Shown: piece after piece, positions 42,463 through 50,133 of the stretch
Layout: every line of letters begins with the position of its first letter
Numbering within the stretch: the first letter of the stretch is position 1
DNA from: Pseudomonadota bacterium
Lineage (GTDB): Bacteria; Pseudomonadota; Gammaproteobacteria; Burkholderiales; Burkholderiaceae_B
DNA: 50,133 nt
Direction: 5' to 3'
Assembly: GCA_023425645.1 (NCBI GenBank)
Contig: JAFACG010000046.1
Location: 1 to 50,133 of the forward strand
Made by a program: the position numbers and the translations under genes
The notes under the pieces: generated by a model
Database searches by the model: none
Told to the model about the DNA's origin: nothing
Seen by the model: only the letters and a program-made list of their open reading frames with translations

Positions 42463-42561
42463 TTGTTCTCCCCTTAAGCCTTAGACGCCCCGCCCGCGCG
42501 CCTTGCGCCACGCCGGCAAGGGCGGTGCATGCCAGCGTTCTGGCCACAGAAAGGTATTCGT

Positions 42562-43503
42562 ATGGAATTTTTTATCGTGTCGCTTTTGAACGGCAGCATC
42601 TACGGTTTGCTGCTGTTCATGGTTTCGGCGGGACTGACCCTGATTTTCGGCATGATGGGCGTGCTCAACTTCGCCCACACGTCCTTCTACATGATAGGCG
42701 CCTACCTGGCCTACACGCTGCAGAAAAGCGTGGGCTTCTGGCCCGCCATCATCATCTCCCCCATCCTGGTCGGGCTGATCGGCGCGTTCGTGGAGCGCTA
42801 CATGCTGCGCCGCGTGCACCGCTACGGCCATGGCCACCAGCTGCTGCTGACCTTCGGCATCTCCTTCATCGCCACGGAAGCCATCAAGCTGTTCTACGGC
42901 AACTATCCCGTGGACTACCGCGTGCCCGCAGAGCTGAACTTCTCGGCTTTTTCCATCTTCGGCACAGACTATCCCTTCTACCGTCTGCTGATCGGCGGCG
43001 TCTCGCTGCTGATGTTCGGCCTGGTCTACCTGCTGCTGACCAAGACGCGCGTGGGCATCGTGGTGCGCTCGGCCATCTACAAGCCGCGCATGGTCGAGGC
43101 CCTGGGCCATAACGTGCCCATGGTGTTCATGGGCGTGTTCGGCGTGGGCGCGGGCCTGGCCGGCCTGGCCGGCGCCGTGGCCGGCGCCTTCTACACCACC
43201 AATCCCAACATGGCCCTGGAGCTGGGCGTGCTGGTGTTCGTGGTCGTGGTGGTGGGCGGCCTGGGCTCGCTGGGCGGCGCCATGCTGTCTTCGTTGATCA
43301 TCGGCCTGGTCTCGTCCTTCTCGGTGGGCATCGACTGGAGCCTGGCGGACCTGCTGGGCCTGGTCGGCGCCGGCGACTGGGCCCGGGAAGCGGGCGGGCT
43401 GCTGACGCTGAAGGTCTCGTCCCTGTCCGCGACCATTCCGTTCCTGCTGATGTTGCTGGTCTTGTTAGTGCGTCCATCGGGCCTGATGGGCAACCGGGAG
43501 TAG
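42562..43503 (+). CDS. Branched-chain-type ABC permease (LivH type)
   Basis: From the ATG at 42562 (AAAGG upstream) there are 313 residues with about eight hydrophobic segments. LivH features are NGSIYGLLLFMVSAGLTLIFGMMGVLNFAHTSFYMIGAYLAY at the N terminus, RSAIYKPRMVEALGHNV, the ATPase contact, and FVVVVVGGLGSLGGAMLSSLIIGLV. It forms the membrane channel with the LivM-type protein encoded 4 bp on. Confidence 0.92.
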   Translation: MEFFIVSLLNGSIYGLLLFMVSAGLTLIFGMMGVLNFAHTSFYMIGAYLAYTLQKSVGFWPAIIISPILVGLIGAFVERYMLRRVHRYGHGHQLLLTFGISFIATEAIKLFYGNYPVDYRVPAELNFSAFSIFGTDYPFYRLLIGGVSLLMFGLVYLLLTKTRVGIVVRSAIYKPRMVEALGHNVPMVFMGVFGVGAGLAGLAGAVAGAFYTTNPNMALELGVLVFVVVVVGGLGSLGGAMLSSLIIGLVSSFSVGIDWSLADLLGLVGAGDWAREAGGLLTLKVSSLSATIPFLLMLLVLLVRPSGLMGNRE

Positions 43504-43507
43504 TGCC

Positions 43508-44731
43508 TTGAAACGTTCTCTGCTTATCCTGCTCGTTCTGGCGCTCGCCCTGTTCGCCGCGCCGTATTACCTGAGCGCCTCGCTGCTGAATGCGGCCATC
43601 CAGATGCTGATCGCCGTGCTGTTCGCCACGGCTTTCAATGTGCTGGCCGGCCAGGGCGGCATGCTGTCCTTCGGCCATTCCGCCTACTTCGCCATCGGCA
43701 CCTTCGCCACCATCCACGCCATGAATGCGGTGGAGGGCATGGGCCTGCTGCCCACGCCCCTGCTGCCGCTGATCGGCGCCCTGGGCGGCTGCCTGCTGGG
43801 CCTGGTGGCCGGCTGGTTCTCCACCCAGCGCAGCGGCGTGTATTTTTCCATGATCACCCTGGCCCTGGCCGAGCTGCTGCATGCCCTGGCCCCGCACCTG
43901 AAAGACGTGTTCGGCGGGGAAGGCGGCGTATCCGCCATGCGCATGCCGGCCTGGGGCTTTGATTTCGGCGATTCCATCCAGGTGTACTACATGACCCTGG
44001 CGTGGGTGCTGCTGGCCGTGGCCCTGCTGTTCTACTTCACCCGCACGCCGCTGGGCCGCCTGTGCAACGGCCTGCGCGAGAACACCAACCGCCTGCGCTT
44101 CCTGGGCTACAACGTGCACACGCTGCGCGTGCTGGTGTTCACCGTATCCGCGACCTTCACCGGCCTGGCCGGGGGCCTGCAGGCGCTGAACAACGAAGCG
44201 GCCAACTACGTGCTGTTCGACATGACACTGTCCACCCAGGCGGTGCTCAATTCCTACATCGGCGGCATAGGCAGCTTCTTCGGCCCCGCCATGGGCGCGG
44301 CCGTGATGAGCTTCTTCGGCTACGCCGTGTCCGACATGACCCGCTCCTGGCTGCTGTACCAGGGGATCATCTTCGTGCTGGTCATGATGTTCCTGCCGGC
44401 CGGCCTGTTCAGCATCGTTCAGTGGTGGCACCGCGGCCGCGAGCGCCATTCCATGGCCACGCGCTTCGCTTTCCTGCTGGGCTGGCTGGCGGGCATCCTG
44501 GTTGCGGGCGCCGGCGTGGTGTTCGGCGTGGAGCTGCTGGAGCGCATCCTGGGCCAGGACTACCAGGCGCGCCTGGGCGCCGGCGGCGACTGGCCCGCCG
44601 TGGCCGTGTTCGGCCAGGACTGGCTGCCCGGCGCCGCCACGACCTGGCTGCTGCCCGTGGCGCTGATCCTGATCGGCACTGCCATCACGGTCGGCCTGAC
44701 CCGCAAATGGCACGCCATCAACGAGGAGTGA
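43508..44731 (+). CDS. Branched-chain-type ABC permease (LivM type), long form
   Basis: The protein has 407 residues. The LivM core is AAIQMLIAVLFATAFNVLAGQGGMLSFGHSAYFAIGTF and, as ATPase contact, CNGLRENTNRLRFLGYNVHTLRV. After the core it has an extra C-terminal part (about 325-407): MATRFAFLLGWLAGILVAGAGVVFGVELLERI and WLLPVALILIGTAITVGLTRKW add two further membrane helices beyond the usual length of about 320. It sits 5 bp before the first ATPase gene. Confidence 0.9.
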   Translation: MKRSLLILLVLALALFAAPYYLSASLLNAAIQMLIAVLFATAFNVLAGQGGMLSFGHSAYFAIGTFATIHAMNAVEGMGLLPTPLLPLIGALGGCLLGLVAGWFSTQRSGVYFSMITLALAELLHALAPHLKDVFGGEGGVSAMRMPAWGFDFGDSIQVYYMTLAWVLLAVALLFYFTRTPLGRLCNGLRENTNRLRFLGYNVHTLRVLVFTVSATFTGLAGGLQALNNEAANYVLFDMTLSTQAVLNSYIGGIGSFFGPAMGAAVMSFFGYAVSDMTRSWLLYQGIIFVLVMMFLPAGLFSIVQWWHRGRERHSMATRFAFLLGWLAGILVAGAGVVFGVELLERILGQDYQARLGAGGDWPAVAVFGQDWLPGAATTWLLPVALILIGTAITVGLTRKWHAINEE

Positions 44732-44736
44732 TCGCC

Positions 44737-45504
44737 ATGACCCAATCCGCACAACGCATCGCGCTGACCCTGACCGATGTCAACAAGCACTTCGGCGAGG
44801 CGCACATCATCCGCGGCGTCAACCTGCAGCTCATCGAGGGCGAACGCCACGCCATCATCGGGCCCAACGGCGCGGGCAAGTCCACGCTGTTCCACCTGAT
44901 CTCGGGCTATTTCCATCCCACCTCGGGCCGGATCCTGCTGGGCGACAAGCCCATCCACGACATGGAGCCGCGCCTGATCAACCGCCAGGGCCTGGCGCGT
45001 TCCTTCCAGATCACCAATGTGTTTCCCGGACTGAGCGTGTTCGAGAACCTGCGCCTGGGCGTGATGCGCCGCCACGGCCTGGACTACAACTTCTGGCGCC
45101 GCGTCTCCAGGATGCGCGCGGTCAATCAGGAAGCCGAGCAGCTGCTCGAGCGCGTGCGCCTGACGGCGCACCGCGACACCCTGTCGGGCGAACTGAGCTA
45201 TTCCGAACAGCGTTCGCTGGAGATCGGCATCGCCCTGGCCTCCGAGCCCAAGGTGCTGCTGCTGGACGAACCCATGGCCGGCATGTCGCGCGAAGAGACC
45301 GACTACACCACGCAACTGATCAAGGAGCTGAGCCAGGGGCGTTCGCTGATGATCGTGGAGCACGACATGGACGTGGTCTTCTCCCTGAGCGACCGCATCA
45401 GCGTGCTGGTCTACGGCCAGATCATCGCCACGGGCACGCCCGAGGAAATCCGCAACAACAAGCTGGTCCAGGAAGCCTACCTGGGCACGGAGGTACAGGC
45501 ATGA
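44737..45504 (+). CDS. Branched-chain-type ABC ATPase (LivG type)
   Basis: The protein has 255 residues. Walker A GPNGAGKST, Q-loop LARSFQITNVFPGLSVFENL (LivG style), signature LSYSEQRSLEIGIAL (Ser where Gly is usual), Walker B LLLDEPMAG and the switch His in MIVEHDMDVVF are all present. It pairs with the LivF-type ATPase, whose gene it overlaps by 4 bp. Because the LivF partner has a changed Walker A, this subunit may do most of the ATP hydrolysis. Confidence 0.92.
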   Translation: MTQSAQRIALTLTDVNKHFGEAHIIRGVNLQLIEGERHAIIGPNGAGKSTLFHLISGYFHPTSGRILLGDKPIHDMEPRLINRQGLARSFQITNVFPGLSVFENLRLGVMRRHGLDYNFWRRVSRMRAVNQEAEQLLERVRLTAHRDTLSGELSYSEQRSLEIGIALASEPKVLLLDEPMAGMSREETDYTTQLIKELSQGRSLMIVEHDMDVVFSLSDRISVLVYGQIIATGTPEEIRNNKLVQEAYLGTEVQA

Positions 45505-46226
45505 CATCGACGCCTTCCCAACCTTTGCTGTCGGTCCGGGGCCTGCACGCCCACTATGGCAAGAGCCACATCCTGCACGGCGTGAGCTTCGATGTGGGCG
45601 AGCGCGAAGTGGTCAGCCTGCTGGGCCGCAACGGCACGGGCCGCTCGACCACCCTCAAAGCCATCATGGGCATGCTCAAGCCCAGCGCGGGCAGCGTCAC
45701 GCTGGCCGGCAAGGAGCTGGCCGGCAAGTCCGCCTACCAGATCGCGCGCGCCGGCGTGGCCTTCGTGCCCGAGGAGCGCGATGTCTTCGGCAACCTGAGC
45801 GTGGAAGAGAACCTGGTCATGGGCATGCAGCCGCCGCGCAGCGACGCGCCCAGCTGGACCATGGAGCAGATGTTCGACTTCTTCCCGCGCCTGAAGGAGC
45901 GCCGCAACACCCAGGCCGGCAATCTGTCCGGCGGCGAGCAGCAGATGCTGACCATGTGCCGCTCCCTGCTGGGCAATCCCCGCCTGATCCTGATCGACGA
46001 GCCTACCGAAGGGCTGGCGCCCAAGATCGTGACCGTCGTGGGCGAAGCCATCGAAGAGATCCACCGGCGCGGGGTGTCGGTGATCCTGGTCGAGCAGAAG
46101 CTGACCATCGCCATGAAGATTTCGACCGGCGTGTGCGTGCTGGGCCACGGCAACGTGGTGTTCCAGGGCACGCCGGACGCCTTGCTGGACAACCCCCAAC
46201 TACTGAAAGACTGGTTAGCTGTATGA
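45501..46226 (+). CDS. Branched-chain-type ABC ATPase (LivF type) with Arg in Walker A
   Basis: The protein has 241 residues. All LivF motifs are present: Q-loop region VAFVPEERDVFGNLSVEENL, signature LSGGEQQML, Walker B LILIDEPTEGLAP, and VEQKL in the switch position. The Walker A at residues 42-50 reads GRNGTGRST, where Arg48 (codon CGC) replaces the phosphate-binding Lys. This normally lowers or stops ATP hydrolysis. I suspect it is a lineage variant tolerated in a heterodimer with the intact LivG-type subunit. Its stop overlaps the next start by 4 bp (ATGA). Confidence 0.88.
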   Translation: MTSTPSQPLLSVRGLHAHYGKSHILHGVSFDVGEREVVSLLGRNGTGRSTTLKAIMGMLKPSAGSVTLAGKELAGKSAYQIARAGVAFVPEERDVFGNLSVEENLVMGMQPPRSDAPSWTMEQMFDFFPRLKERRNTQAGNLSGGEQQMLTMCRSLLGNPRLILIDEPTEGLAPKIVTVVGEAIEEIHRRGVSVILVEQKLTIAMKISTGVCVLGHGNVVFQGTPDALLDNPQLLKDWLAV

Positions 46227-47047
46227 GCACGAGCATGTCGTTGGACACCCTGGCGCGCCTGGCGCAGGGCAAAACATTCCTGGACCTGAAGGACAAGGTC
46301 GTCCTGATCACGGGCGCGGGCAGCGGGATAGGCCTGGCCACCGCGCTGGCCTTCGCGGCCAACGGCGCGCAGGTGGCGCTGCTGGACATCAACGCCGCCA
46401 ACCTGGAGGCCGCGCGCGGCCAGATCCTGGAGGTCGCGCCGCAAGCCGTGGCCAGCACCTGGCTGGCCGGGGTCAACGACGAAGCCGCCGTCCAGGCGGT
46501 CATCGACGGCATCGTGGGCCGGCACGGCCGGCTGGACGTGCTGATCAACAATGCCGGCATATCCATGAACATGCCCACGCTGGAGCTGTCCGGCGAGAAC
46601 TGGCGCAAGGCCATGGATATCAACGTCAACGGCGTCTTCTACTGCGCGCAGGCCGCCGGCCGCCGCATGCTGGAGCAGGGCTCGGGCACGATCCTGAACC
46701 TGTCGTCCATGTACGGCGTGGTGGCTGCGCCCAATCGCGCCGCCTACTGCACCAGCAAGGCCGCCGTGGCCATGCTGACCAAGGTGCTGGCCATCGAATG
46801 GGCCGCCTCGGGCCTGCGCGTCAACGCCATCGCCCCGGGCTACATCAAGACCGCGCTGGTGGAGGAACTGTGCAAGGCGGGCCGCATGGACCTGGAGGCG
46901 CTCAGCAAGCGCACGCCCATGGGCCGCATCGGCGAGCCGCACGAGATCGCCGCCCTGGCGCTCTTCCTGGCCTCCGACCAGTCCTCCTTCATCAATGGCC
47001 AGGTCATCGTGGCCGACGGAGGCTGGTCCTCCTACAGCTACATCTGA
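46223..47047 (+). CDS. SDR-family NAD(P)-dependent oxidoreductase (second)
   Basis: From the ATG at 46223 the product has 274 residues with an N-terminal extension of about 20 residues before the Rossmann domain. VVLITGAGSGIGLATALAFAANGAQVALLDIN gives the cofactor site (Asp, suggesting NAD). NNAGISMNMP, Ser in NLSSMYGVVAAPNRAAYCTSKAAV with Tyr and Lys, and VNAIAPGYIKTALVEELC complete the active site. It links the transporter genes to the dehydrogenase complex and probably oxidises a secondary alcohol of the imported compound. Confidence 0.88.
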   Translation: MSTSMSLDTLARLAQGKTFLDLKDKVVLITGAGSGIGLATALAFAANGAQVALLDINAANLEAARGQILEVAPQAVASTWLAGVNDEAAVQAVIDGIVGRHGRLDVLINNAGISMNMPTLELSGENWRKAMDINVNGVFYCAQAAGRRMLEQGSGTILNLSSMYGVVAAPNRAAYCTSKAAVAMLTKVLAIEWAASGLRVNAIAPGYIKTALVEELCKAGRMDLEALSKRTPMGRIGEPHEIAALALFLASDQSSFINGQVIVADGGWSSYSYI

Positions 47048-47079
47048 GCCGCACGAACACCCTACCCAAGAGAATACTC

Positions 47080-49266
47080 ATGCCAGAAATTACTTCTTTG
47101 CAATCCGGCGCGCAGTGGGTCGAATTCCGCGTGACCGACGAGGACTGGAAAAAAGCCGATCCGGCCCTGTTGGGCACGCTGCTGACGCACGTGCACATGA
47201 TCCGCGCCTTCGAGGAGACCGTGGTGGAACTGGCCATGGAAGGCCTGGTGCATGGTCCCGCGCACTCCAGCATCGGCCAGGAAGGCGGCGCGGCCGGCTC
47301 GCTGGTGCAACTGAAGACCGCCGACCAGATCAACGGCTCGCACCGCGGCCACCATCAGTTCCTGAGCAAGGCGCTGGCCCATCTGCAGCCCGCCGGCTTT
47401 GATCCCAAGGCCGAGCTGAGCCCCGCCGTGGACGCGCTGCTGCAGCGCACGCTGGCCGAGATCCTGGGCCTGGCCCAGGGCTTTTGCAAGGGCCGCGGCG
47501 GCTCCATGCACCTGCGCTGGGACGAGGCGGGCGTGCTGGGCACCAACGCCATCGTGGGCGGCGGCATTCCGCTGGCCGCCGGCGCCGCCTGGGCGCACAA
47601 GCATGCCGGCACCGATGCCGTGGCCGTGACCTACTTCGGCGACGGCGCCGTGAACATCGGCTCCGCGCTGGAGACCATGAACCTGGCGGCCGCCTGGAAG
47701 CTGCCGCTGTGCTTCTTCATCGAGAACAATCGCTACGCCGTGTCCACCAATGTGGAAGAGTCCACCGCCGAGCCGCGCCTGTCGGCCCGCGGCCAGGCCT
47801 TCAACATCCCCAGCTGGAAAGTGGACGGCATGAATCCGCTGGCCGTGCACCTGGCCATGGAGCAGGCGGTCGAGCACATGCGCGCCGGCAAGGGCCCCAC
47901 CATCGTGGAAGCGGACCTGTACCGCTTCTACCATCAGAACGGCGGCTTCCCCGGCAGCGCCTTCGGCTACCGCAGCAAGGAAGAAGAGCAGCAGTGGCGC
48001 GAGCGCGACCCGCTGGACCTGATGGGCCGCAAGATGCAGGAACTGGGCCTGATCAGCGCCGACGAGGTTGCGCAACTGCGCGCCCGCATCCAGGCGTCCA
48101 TGAAGCAAGCCGTGGCCGCCCTGGTCGAGGCCGATCCGGCCGGCAAGAAGAACAAGCGCCGCATCCGCCCCGAACTGTGGCCCGAGCCCGGTTTCCGCGA
48201 CGTGGGCCTGCGCGGCGACCTGAGCGAACTGGACGGCGTGCGCACCGAAGAACAGGCCACCTTTTCCGGCCAGCTGCAGGAGCGCAAATTCATCGATGTC
48301 GTGGCCGACGTCATGGGCCGCCGCATGGAGACCGACCCCGGCGTGGTCGTGATGGGCGAGGACGTGCACCGGCTGAAAGGTGGCACCAACGGCGCCACGC
48401 GCGGCCTGGCCGAGCGTTTCCCGGACCGCATCCTGGGCACGCCCATCAGCGAGAATGCCTTCGCCGGCCTGGGCGGCGGCCTGGCCATGGATGGCCGCTA
48501 CCGTCCCGTGGTCGAGTTCATGTACCCCGACTTCATGTGGGTGGCGGCCGACCAGGTGTTCAACCAGATCGGCAAGGCTCGCCACATGTTCGGCGGCGAC
48601 ATGGCCGTGCCCCTGGTGCTGCGCAGCAAGGTGGCCATGGGCAGCGGCTACGGTTCGCAGCACTCCATGGACCCGGCCGGCATCTACGCCACCAGCCCCG
48701 GCTGGCGCATCGTGGCCCCGTCCACGCCTTTCGACTACGTGGGCCTGATGAACGCTGCCCTGAAGCTGAACGACCCCGTGCTGGTCATCGAACACGTGGA
48801 CCTGTACGCCTCCTCGGGCCTGGCTCCCGTGGACGACCTGGACTACTGCCTGCCCTTCGGCAAGGCGGCCGTGCGCCGCGAAGGCCAGGCCGTGACGGTG
48901 CTGACCTACCTGTCCATGGTCCAGCACACGCTGGAGGCCGTGGAGCAGACCGGTGTGGACGCCGAAGTCATCGACCTGCGCTGGCTGGACCGCGCCAGCC
49001 TGGACTGGGACACCATCGGCCAGAGCATCCGCAAGACCAACAATGTGCTGATCGTCGAGCAGGGTTCGGTGGGCACGTCCTACGGCGGCTGGCTGGCCGA
49101 CGAGATCCAGCGCCGCTTCTTCGACTGGCTGGACCAGCCCATCCAGCGCGTGACCGGCGGCGAAGCCTCCCCCAGCATCTCCAAGGTGCTCGAGCGCGCC
49201 GCCTGCGCCCGCACGGAAGAAGTCGTGGAAGGCCTGGAGCGCGTGATGCGCGAACAAGGACTGTGA
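47080..49266 (+). CDS. Fused E1 alpha-beta 2-oxoacid/acetoin-type dehydrogenase
   Basis: This 728-residue, ThDP-dependent decarboxylase has both E1 subunits in one chain. Residues 1 to about 370 are the alpha part: HSSIGQEG, GRGGSMHL, and the ThDP motif GDGAVNIG to ENNRYAVST. A Lys-rich linker (GKKNKRRIRPEL) follows. About 395-728 is the beta part: VMGEDVHRLKGGTNGATRGL, ISENAFAGLGGGLAMDGRYRPVVEFMYPDFM and, near the end, TEEVVEGLERVMREQ. It passes an acyl or acetyl group to the E2 lipoyl domain encoded just downstream. Fusion is common in acetoin and branched-chain-type relatives. The substrate is unknown. Confidence 0.85.
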   Translation: MPEITSLQSGAQWVEFRVTDEDWKKADPALLGTLLTHVHMIRAFEETVVELAMEGLVHGPAHSSIGQEGGAAGSLVQLKTADQINGSHRGHHQFLSKALAHLQPAGFDPKAELSPAVDALLQRTLAEILGLAQGFCKGRGGSMHLRWDEAGVLGTNAIVGGGIPLAAGAAWAHKHAGTDAVAVTYFGDGAVNIGSALETMNLAAAWKLPLCFFIENNRYAVSTNVEESTAEPRLSARGQAFNIPSWKVDGMNPLAVHLAMEQAVEHMRAGKGPTIVEADLYRFYHQNGGFPGSAFGYRSKEEEQQWRERDPLDLMGRKMQELGLISADEVAQLRARIQASMKQAVAALVEADPAGKKNKRRIRPELWPEPGFRDVGLRGDLSELDGVRTEEQATFSGQLQERKFIDVVADVMGRRMETDPGVVVMGEDVHRLKGGTNGATRGLAERFPDRILGTPISENAFAGLGGGLAMDGRYRPVVEFMYPDFMWVAADQVFNQIGKARHMFGGDMAVPLVLRSKVAMGSGYGSQHSMDPAGIYATSPGWRIVAPSTPFDYVGLMNAALKLNDPVLVIEHVDLYASSGLAPVDDLDYCLPFGKAAVRREGQAVTVLTYLSMVQHTLEAVEQTGVDAEVIDLRWLDRASLDWDTIGQSIRKTNNVLIVEQGSVGTSYGGWLADEIQRRFFDWLDQPIQRVTGGEASPSISKVLERAACARTEEVVEGLERVMREQGL

Positions 49267-49268
49267 TC

Positions 49269-49751
49269 ATGAACATGAAGATGGTTTCCCCCCTGGAAGT
49301 GGGCATCAGCTGCCGCGACCTGCCGGCCCTGCGCCGCTTCTACGAAGACGTGCTGGACTTCCAGTTCGTCAGCGAATTCGTGGTGCCGGCCGACAAGGCC
49401 CGCGCCGCCGCCATGTCGGCCGCCGGCTACACCGTGGTCCGCCTGCAGACGTCCTACGGCGAGCGCATCAAGCTGATCCAGGCCGTGGAGGCGGGCGAGC
49501 TGCCCGCGCCCACCGAATGGATCCTGGATCGGCCCACCTCGTCCTACCTGACCTTCATCGTCGCGGACATCGACGCCGCCATCGCCCGCCTGCAGGCGGC
49601 CGGCGCCTCGTTCATGACGGGGCCCGGACGCATCGAGGTGCGACCCGGCGTGTACCTGGCCTTCTGCCGCGACCCCGAAGGCAATGTGCTGGAGCTGGTG
49701 GAATACGCCGACATCCGCGAATACCGAAACGACCTGGACAAGAGGAACTGA
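49269..49751 (+). CDS. VOC-superfamily (glyoxalase/dioxygenase-like) protein
   Basis: The protein has 160 residues with two beta-alpha-beta-beta-beta modules: LEVGISCRDLPALRRFYEDVLDFQFVSEF at the start, then SSYLTFIVADIDAAIARLQAAGASFMTGP and CRDPEGNVLELVEY. The final Glu is a usual metal ligand. The usual N-terminal His is absent (the strand reads VGISC), so metal binding is uncertain. It sits 2 bp after the E1 gene and 4 bp before the E2 gene, so it must work with the dehydrogenase complex. Isomerase, epimerase or ring-cleavage roles are possible. Confidence 0.8.
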   Translation: MNMKMVSPLEVGISCRDLPALRRFYEDVLDFQFVSEFVVPADKARAAAMSAAGYTVVRLQTSYGERIKLIQAVEAGELPAPTEWILDRPTSSYLTFIVADIDAAIARLQAAGASFMTGPGRIEVRPGVYLAFCRDPEGNVLELVEYADIREYRNDLDKRN

Positions 49752-49755
49752 AGTC

Positions 49756-50133
49756 ATGGCCACTGTATTGACAATGCCCGGCGTGGCGACGGGCGACGAC
49801 GGCGCCCTCATCGTGGCCTGGAGCAAGCAGGAAGGCGAGGCCGTCGCCGTGGGCGACGTGCTGCTGGAGATCGAGACCGAGAAGGCCATCGTCGAAATGA
49901 ATGCGGAAAGCGCCGGCGTGCTGGCCCGCATCCTGGTGCCCGCCGGCCGGACGGCCGAGGTGGGCGCGCCCATCGGCGTGCTGCTGGCCCAGGGCGAAGG
50001 CGATGCCCAATTGCAGGCCGCCCTGGCCGGCGTGGATGCGGAAGCGGCCGCGGGCGAGGCCGCTCCTGCCGCGGCGCCTGCCGCTGAAGCGGCTCCCGCG
50101 GCGGCGTCCGCTCCCGTTGCGGCGGTTCAGGCC
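49756..50133 (+). CDS. Dihydrolipoamide acyltransferase (E2), 5' part, cut by window end
   Basis: An open frame begins at the ATG at 49756 and runs off the window after 126 codons. The start MATVLTMPGVATGDDGALIVAWSKQ is a lipoyl domain whose attachment Lys43 lies in IETEKAIVEMNAE. Then comes an Ala/Pro/Glu-rich flexible linker. The missing part should hold the E3-binding and acyltransferase domains. It is the core partner of the E1 fusion encoded before it. Confidence 0.85.
   Translation, partial: MATVLTMPGVATGDDGALIVAWSKQEGEAVAVGDVLLEIETEKAIVEMNAESAGVLARILVPAGRTAEVGAPIGVLLAQGEGDAQLQAALAGVDAEAAAGEAAPAAAPAAEAAPAAASAPVAAVQA

Noticed and set aside
1..50133. CRISPR arrays, tRNA or rRNA genes, insertion sequences, prophage or toxin-antitoxin modules
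   Set aside because: I saw no regular direct repeats with spacers, no tRNA cloverleaf, no rRNA-like stretch and no transposase or integrase motif in any frame. A covariance-model search (tRNAscan, Infernal) would be the decisive check.

Overview
This is a GC-rich, densely packed chromosomal stretch. ATGA stop/start overlaps are frequent, and most genes read as Betaproteobacteria, probably Burkholderiales of the Alcaligenaceae type (Bordetella, Achromobacter, Alcaligenes). That placement rests on gene style and base composition; no rRNA or other marker gene is present. I see no tRNA, rRNA, insertion sequence, phage or CRISPR array.

Layout. 1-303: gene-free, with a repeat copy and a strong hairpin. 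304-6232 (minus): MarR regulator plus a tightly overlapping operon of an SsuABC/TauABC-type transporter (two permeases, ATPase, binding protein), a 3-hydroxyacyl-CoA-dehydrogenase-like enzyme and an opine-dehydrogenase-family enzyme. 6347-10977: siderophore or haem type iron uptake (FecCD permease, FecE-type ATPase, FecB-type binding protein) flanked by two different siderophore-esterase-like hydrolases, one ending the operon and one divergent. 11049-11887: small HTH regulator with a DUF2975 membrane protein. 12108-21879: Suv3-like RNA helicase, Bcr/CflA exporter, DMT-type YdcZ protein, a FecR without FecI, a second repeat copy, TerC-CBS-CorC protein, a small secreted protein and a pirin.

22073-26591 (plus) is a four-gene lipid-oxidation cassette: sterol-desaturase-type hydroxylase, fatty-acid desaturase, a fusion of a KASIII-like ketosynthase with a haem-oxygenase-like di-iron oxidase (HDO) domain, and an unrecognised protein. 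I consider it the best candidate for an undescribed biosynthetic system.

26701-39291 is a catabolic block: a shikimate-dehydrogenase-like enzyme with altered substrate residues, a LysR regulator, two tandem ACMSD-type amidohydrolases (the first has lost its HxH metal motif), UbiD and UbiX type (de)carboxylase and prenyl-flavin genes, a CobW-type metallochaperone, an NCS2 nucleobase permease, an 8-oxoguanine-deaminase-like hydrolase and an IorAB/xanthine-dehydrogenase-type molybdenum hydroxylase. Together they suggest degradation of an N-heteroaromatic (perhaps carboxylated) compound.

39352-50133 is a second catabolic block: FadR-type GntR regulator, an SDR, a branched-chain-amino-acid-type ABC transporter (binding protein, two permeases, two ATPases), another SDR, a fused E1 alpha-beta 2-oxoacid/acetoin-type dehydrogenase, a VOC protein and the start of a lipoyl E2 that runs off the window. 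The divergent control region carries a good sigma-70 promoter and a matched set of operator-like repeats that probably bind the GntR protein.
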